This document shows positions 59,713 through 64,000 of a stretch of DNA of 64,000 nucleotides, piece after piece (position 1 is the first letter of the stretch; each line of letters starts with the position of its first letter). Source of the DNA: Planoprotostelium fungivorum (taxonomy: Eukaryota; Evosea; Variosea; Cavosteliida; Cavosteliaceae); assembly GCA_003024175.1 (NCBI GenBank), contig MDYQ01000024.1:1-64000 (forward strand). Direction: 5' to 3'. Made by a program: the position numbers and the translations under genes. The notes beneath the pieces were generated by a model, which saw only the letters and a list, made by a program, of their open reading frames with translations, was not told where the DNA came from and searched no databases.

Positions 59713-61182
59713 ACTCTATTTGTACTCTCTCTTCTATCACAGATCATCTCTCTGATTGATGTTACACAGATCATCTCTCTTCTATCACACAGATCATCTC
59801 TGATGTTACACAGACATCTCTAACACCAAACCAATGCTCGAATAAATGACTCACTATGCGTTCTGATTCTTGTTCTCCTTTCCTGTCTCATGTATGCTCT
59901 ACATTTCTCAACAGCCGTCGTTTGAATGGATCGCATGCATCATAAGCGGAGATGTTTGTTCTTTTGGATACAGGGATTGGGTTTAGTCGGAAGAGAAGTG
60001 ATCCATCCTCGATGCACCATTTTACTGCCAACCGAAAGAACCGAATCAATCACATCTTCGAAGAGACAGTACTCACTGGATGCTCTTGTGTATATACATA
60101 TCAACACGATATATTCTTAGTCTTTCCATCCTCTTCATTTTCGATTTGACAGCGATCACCAGAAACCAGCTTGAGAAGATCGAACCGAAAACTAGTCTCT
60201 GTGTCCGACATCCATGATCTCGGCTATCATGTAAGCTCCTCTGGGTTGTTGTCTATAACATCTCAACTCCGTCCCATCTGACTCGACCCATAATGTGCAT
60301 CTTGATTGTTTTCTTCGCGCATATATACCAACATTCCGATTGCATTTAACATGAAGCGTGCTTCCTTTACTAGACGACTGTCAGAATCTAGATGAGGTTA
60401 AGCCTTTGAGAGGACGCGACTGGCAACAGGATTGCGTTAAAGAATTGTAGCAGCTTGGTTCCTCGGGAAGAATAGACAGAATCTCTACGCTTCGGGGGGG
60501 CTGCGGCCCTTCCACCCTTTTTATACTTGAAGCAACCACCTCCAGAGAGGGTAATCGAGCGTTCCCAGTAAGAGTAAGATTAGCAGTGAAGAGAGAAGAT
60601 GAACCTTGAGAGCTCTCAGAGTCTAGGGAGACATTGGAACTAGCGTTCTGTGAGAGGCATTCGTCTCGGCTCATTTATTGATGTGACTTCCAGTTATGTG
60701 CCTCCCCAATACTATGACATACATCCAAGGTTGGCTGTTCAAGAACGGAGCGCTCAAGAGATCATTGGAGGGGGATCCGACAGGAATTCTAATGAGATGA
60801 TCATTCACTACCCCAAAGTGGATCGAACAAATCCGTCTCTTCTTCTCACCGCACTATATATAGGTGGTTTCGCCCGTCTCGATCTTTTCCATCCAGTAGC
60901 TGAAACATCTCATCTTCCTGACATCATCTGACCTTTCGAATAGATTCGGAAAGTCTGAGATCGGTATCGCCTTCGGCCCCATCATGATCGTGTGGTTCGC
61001 CACCTCAGCGTCTCTCGCATCATCGGCCGCCTCAATATCTTCTCATGTTTCGATGGTGCTCTCTCTTTCCGAACGGCTTGATAGAAACACGTCTAGAATC
61101 ATGTCGCTTCTTTCTATTTATATATTTATCGTACTGTTTTCGTGTACGAGTGTTACAGAGAGCCGATTGAGGTTCCATCTTC
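59713..61182. other. gene-poor stretch of 1.5 kb
   Basis: It starts with the short tandem block at 59738-59815. One Ser-rich minus-strand frame (60381-60674, 97 codons) and a plus frame (60650-60931) lack any family or splice support. Nothing else is recognisable. Confidence 0.4.
59738..59815. repeat. short degenerate tandem repeat
   Basis: ACACAGATCATCTCTC-like units recur three to four times with TGATGTTACACAG spacers just after the stop of the MULE-derived gene. Confidence 0.65.
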
Positions 61183-62122
<940 letters not shown>

Positions 62123-63378
62123 CTACGTCATCATGTCATCTCGATCATCTTTCTCTATCTTTGGAGGGACTCTGTCTCGATTGGGACCCCACTGTGGTTG
62201 CGTCAGAAGGTCTTTCGTGAGGCGATGCATGAATGGCATTACCATCATACGATCTTCGGGCACCGTATTCAACAGGATATCGGAAGGTGCCCGATAGAGG
62301 ACCAACGCCTTGCAGCCGCTGTGTCCACGTCAGAAGTCGATCACCATCGTATGACTCACTCTTGTTGAAGGGCTTGCAGCTCTGAGAAGAGGGGTTTCGT
62401 GATGCCGCTGAAAGAGGCCGACCTGGTCCTCCTCAACTCTCTCGTCGTGGATGATGCACCGGGTATCGTGTCTTCCCTCTTACGCCCAGCAAGTGGAGAC
62501 AAGATGAGAGCTCTACATGAAGACTGTCTCTGTGCTTCGGTGAGTCTGGGGTTCGTTGGTTTCTGAGAGAAGGTCAGAAGATGCATGCATCGGGGGAGGA
62601 GAGCTCACAATCGTGGGTGGCGGTGGAGTGGAGGGAATCGGAGGGGTCGGGAGTGTTGGACGAGATGAAGACTCCGAAGAACGAATGTGAAGGAAGTCTT
62701 CTTGCATAGGGCTGGTGATAATGATAAGGAGGTGATTCCAATCTGGATGATGGGCTCACTTATTTTGCTTTTGTTGTCGGTCTGAGGAGAGTGATAACTT
62801 ACCAAGTTGTATAGACATCAACTCCGATATGTGGCGTTTCTGTGGATGTATCATGTCGAGAACTCTCGTGAATATTGAGTCGATGTCATCAGGATATTTT
62901 CTCGTCTAAGAGGGTATAGAGGTGTCGGAGTTCGTGTATTATCATGAACTCATCGTTCTCACCTGTGAACTGTAGTTGTCATTTAAGTCGGTCATACCGA
63001 AAGCCTTTCTCTTCAGCCGAGTGACTTTCGGTGAGACCGTTACTTGCATATCATTATCCATTCCCATATCGTGTTTCTTCGTCTTCTGCGTGATTCGTTG
63101 GTTGTCAAAGAGGTGCGTGCTGTGTTGTCTCGGATGAGCAGCAGCCACCTGCCTGTGGAGACGGTTAGGAGGGGTGCTTGAGGGTCTCCTTCGTTGTAGA
63201 TATAACTCGCCGAAAACCTCTTATGCTTCAAGCCCGGTAGACACAATAAGTGTCTTGTTTCAGTGTGGTTTAGAGGATCCGGACTCAGTCTTAAAGAGGT
63301 AGAGACCGTTGAAGAATTCTCTGTGGAACCATATGCTTCTGTCAACATGCCTGACAGGATGTCTCTCTCTGAGTTCAT
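62123..63378 (-). CDS. protein of unknown function, mostly disordered with a conserved-looking C-terminus
   Basis: Eight or so exons join in consistent phase. The N-terminus MNSERDILSGMLTEAYGSTE is polar. YPDDIDSIFTRVLDMIHPQK and RHISELMSIQL form a probable helical segment, then comes a Pro-rich linker (PTLPTPPIPSTPPPPTI), a basic Ser-rich stretch (RRTRSASFSGITKPLF, a possible kinase site), and an end that looks globular: GCKALVLYRAPSDILLNTVP and MMVMPFMHRLTKDL. I do not recognise the family. One intron starts GCGAGT and contains CTACAACG, apparently a GC-AG intron. The gene is head to head with the next one, with 74 bp between starts. Confidence 0.55.
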
Positions 63379-63452
63379 TTTTCGCAGGTTGCAGGGGGCA
63401 TAAGTCTCTGAGAGTGAAGCGAGAGCTATAGATCTTCGGGGCGCAGGACATC

Positions 63453-64000
63453 ATGGCCTCATTCGGTCTCGATGGTGCTAAGAGAACGAATACTCTGAGG
63501 AGGATCACGGAGAAAAAGAAGACGAAACCAGTGACGGAGACTCTGTTGAGCATACAGAGTGTCGAGAGGGTAATCATCGAGGCGATTTCGATTCTTCCTC
63601 TCATGTGAAATGCAGGTGATAAGATGCTCCGAATATCATGTGGAAAAACTATCAAAGAATGCGAAGAAGGAGCTCAAGAATCGATCGGGTGAAATGGACT
63701 GAATCATCATCGTTATCGGATCTCATCTCTCACAGAATCCTCCGAATGCATGAGCGCCTTAGCCACCACTCTCATAGATTATTCTGGACAATTGAGAGGA
63801 CTTCCTTACTCTGACATCTCTCAACAATGGTCGAAGACGGGTGAATTACCCACGCCAACCCATCATCTGATTCTCCTCTTCAGCGTCACAGATTCACACC
63901 GCTGGGCAAATCATCCAAAACTTGGATGGTCTCCAAAAGATGATGGTGACACCGATCCGAGGGACATTAACTCTCCGACTGATCACCATGTAGACGACAC
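63453..64000 (+). CDS. BAR-like helical protein, truncated by the window edge
   Basis: Exons encode MASFGLDGAKRTNTLRRITE, VERVIRCSEYHVEKLSKNAK, ESSECMSALATTLIDYSGQL, GLPYSDISQQWSKTASQIH and TAGQIIQNLDGLQKMM. The heptad-like spacing with GLPY...W...A..I...I..LD..Q..M resembles the first two helices of BAR-domain membrane-bending proteins. A further donor at GTGACACC suggests the gene continues past the window. Assignment rests on pattern only. Confidence 0.45.

Noticed and set aside
60381-60674. Ser-rich minus-strand frame of 97 codons
   Set aside because: Plausible composition but no family, no intron motif and no neighbour support.
62763-62808. A 21-nt intron in the unknown gene near 62788
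   Set aside because: Sequence looks like GTAAGT...CTCAG but is a multiple of three and open, so reading through it is simpler.

Overview
The window is eukaryotic nuclear DNA from an intron-rich, gene-dense protist. About 27 protein genes lie in 64 kb on both strands, and nearly all are cut by spliceosomal introns of about 35-60 nt with GTGAG-like donors. The gene set is unikont-like: arrestin fold, homeodomain, Rho GTPase, LRR receptor kinase with tyrosine-kinase-type motifs, TBC1D22, I/LWEQ actin-binding domain, and secreted Cys-rich proteins. It is mixed with lineages more often seen elsewhere (a DNMT5-type methyltransferase, GH17 with X8 domains, WS/DGAT). An amoebozoan such as a protosteloid amoeba is my best guess; the sequence alone does not prove it.

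Layout. 1-8557 (+): 3' part of a giant DNMT5-type DNA methyltransferase/SNF2 ATPase. 8576-11212 (-): glutaryl-CoA dehydrogenase and a universal stress protein. 11893-13781 (+): secreted Cys-rich protein and a steroid 5-alpha-reductase-like enzyme. 14930-19275 (-): a large arrestin fused to an I/LWEQ actin-binding domain. 19553-23622 (+): WS/DGAT, a secreted Cys-rich protein, a DJ-1/PfpI protein. 23735-29520 (-): homeodomain protein, EGF-repeat multipass membrane protein, NmrA-like oxidoreductase. 29924-32511 (+): two tandem AT-hook/coiled-coil paralogues with a relic copy between them. 32530-38111 (-, apart from a doubtful small + gene): Gfo/Idh/MocA oxidoreductase, atypical Rho GTPase, SLC49/FLVCR-like transporter. 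38821-41998 (+): GPI-type GH17 glucanase with six X8 modules. 42104-50707 (-): LRR receptor kinase, IBA57, TBC1D22. 50708-52540: gene-poor, with a fold-back element. 52541-54847 (-): helicase-associated-domain protein. 55232-59712 (+): CM1/centrosomin-like coiled coil and a FLYWCH-MULE transposase-derived gene. 61183-63378 (-): histone H3 and an unknown protein. 63453-end (+): BAR-like gene, cut by the window.

The strongest unexplained structure is in the introns. Two palindrome families, both with ACGT at the dyad, recur in unrelated genes on both strands: ATCTACAACGTTGTAGAT (about 60 half-sites by eye) and TGATGACGTCATCA (about two dozen). Half-sites often supply the 3' splice site. This looks like a family of copied introns (introner-like), which I propose as the main new observation. 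The arrestin-I/LWEQ fusion is the most notable protein-level novelty. No tRNA, rRNA, CRISPR array or virus-like element was recognised.
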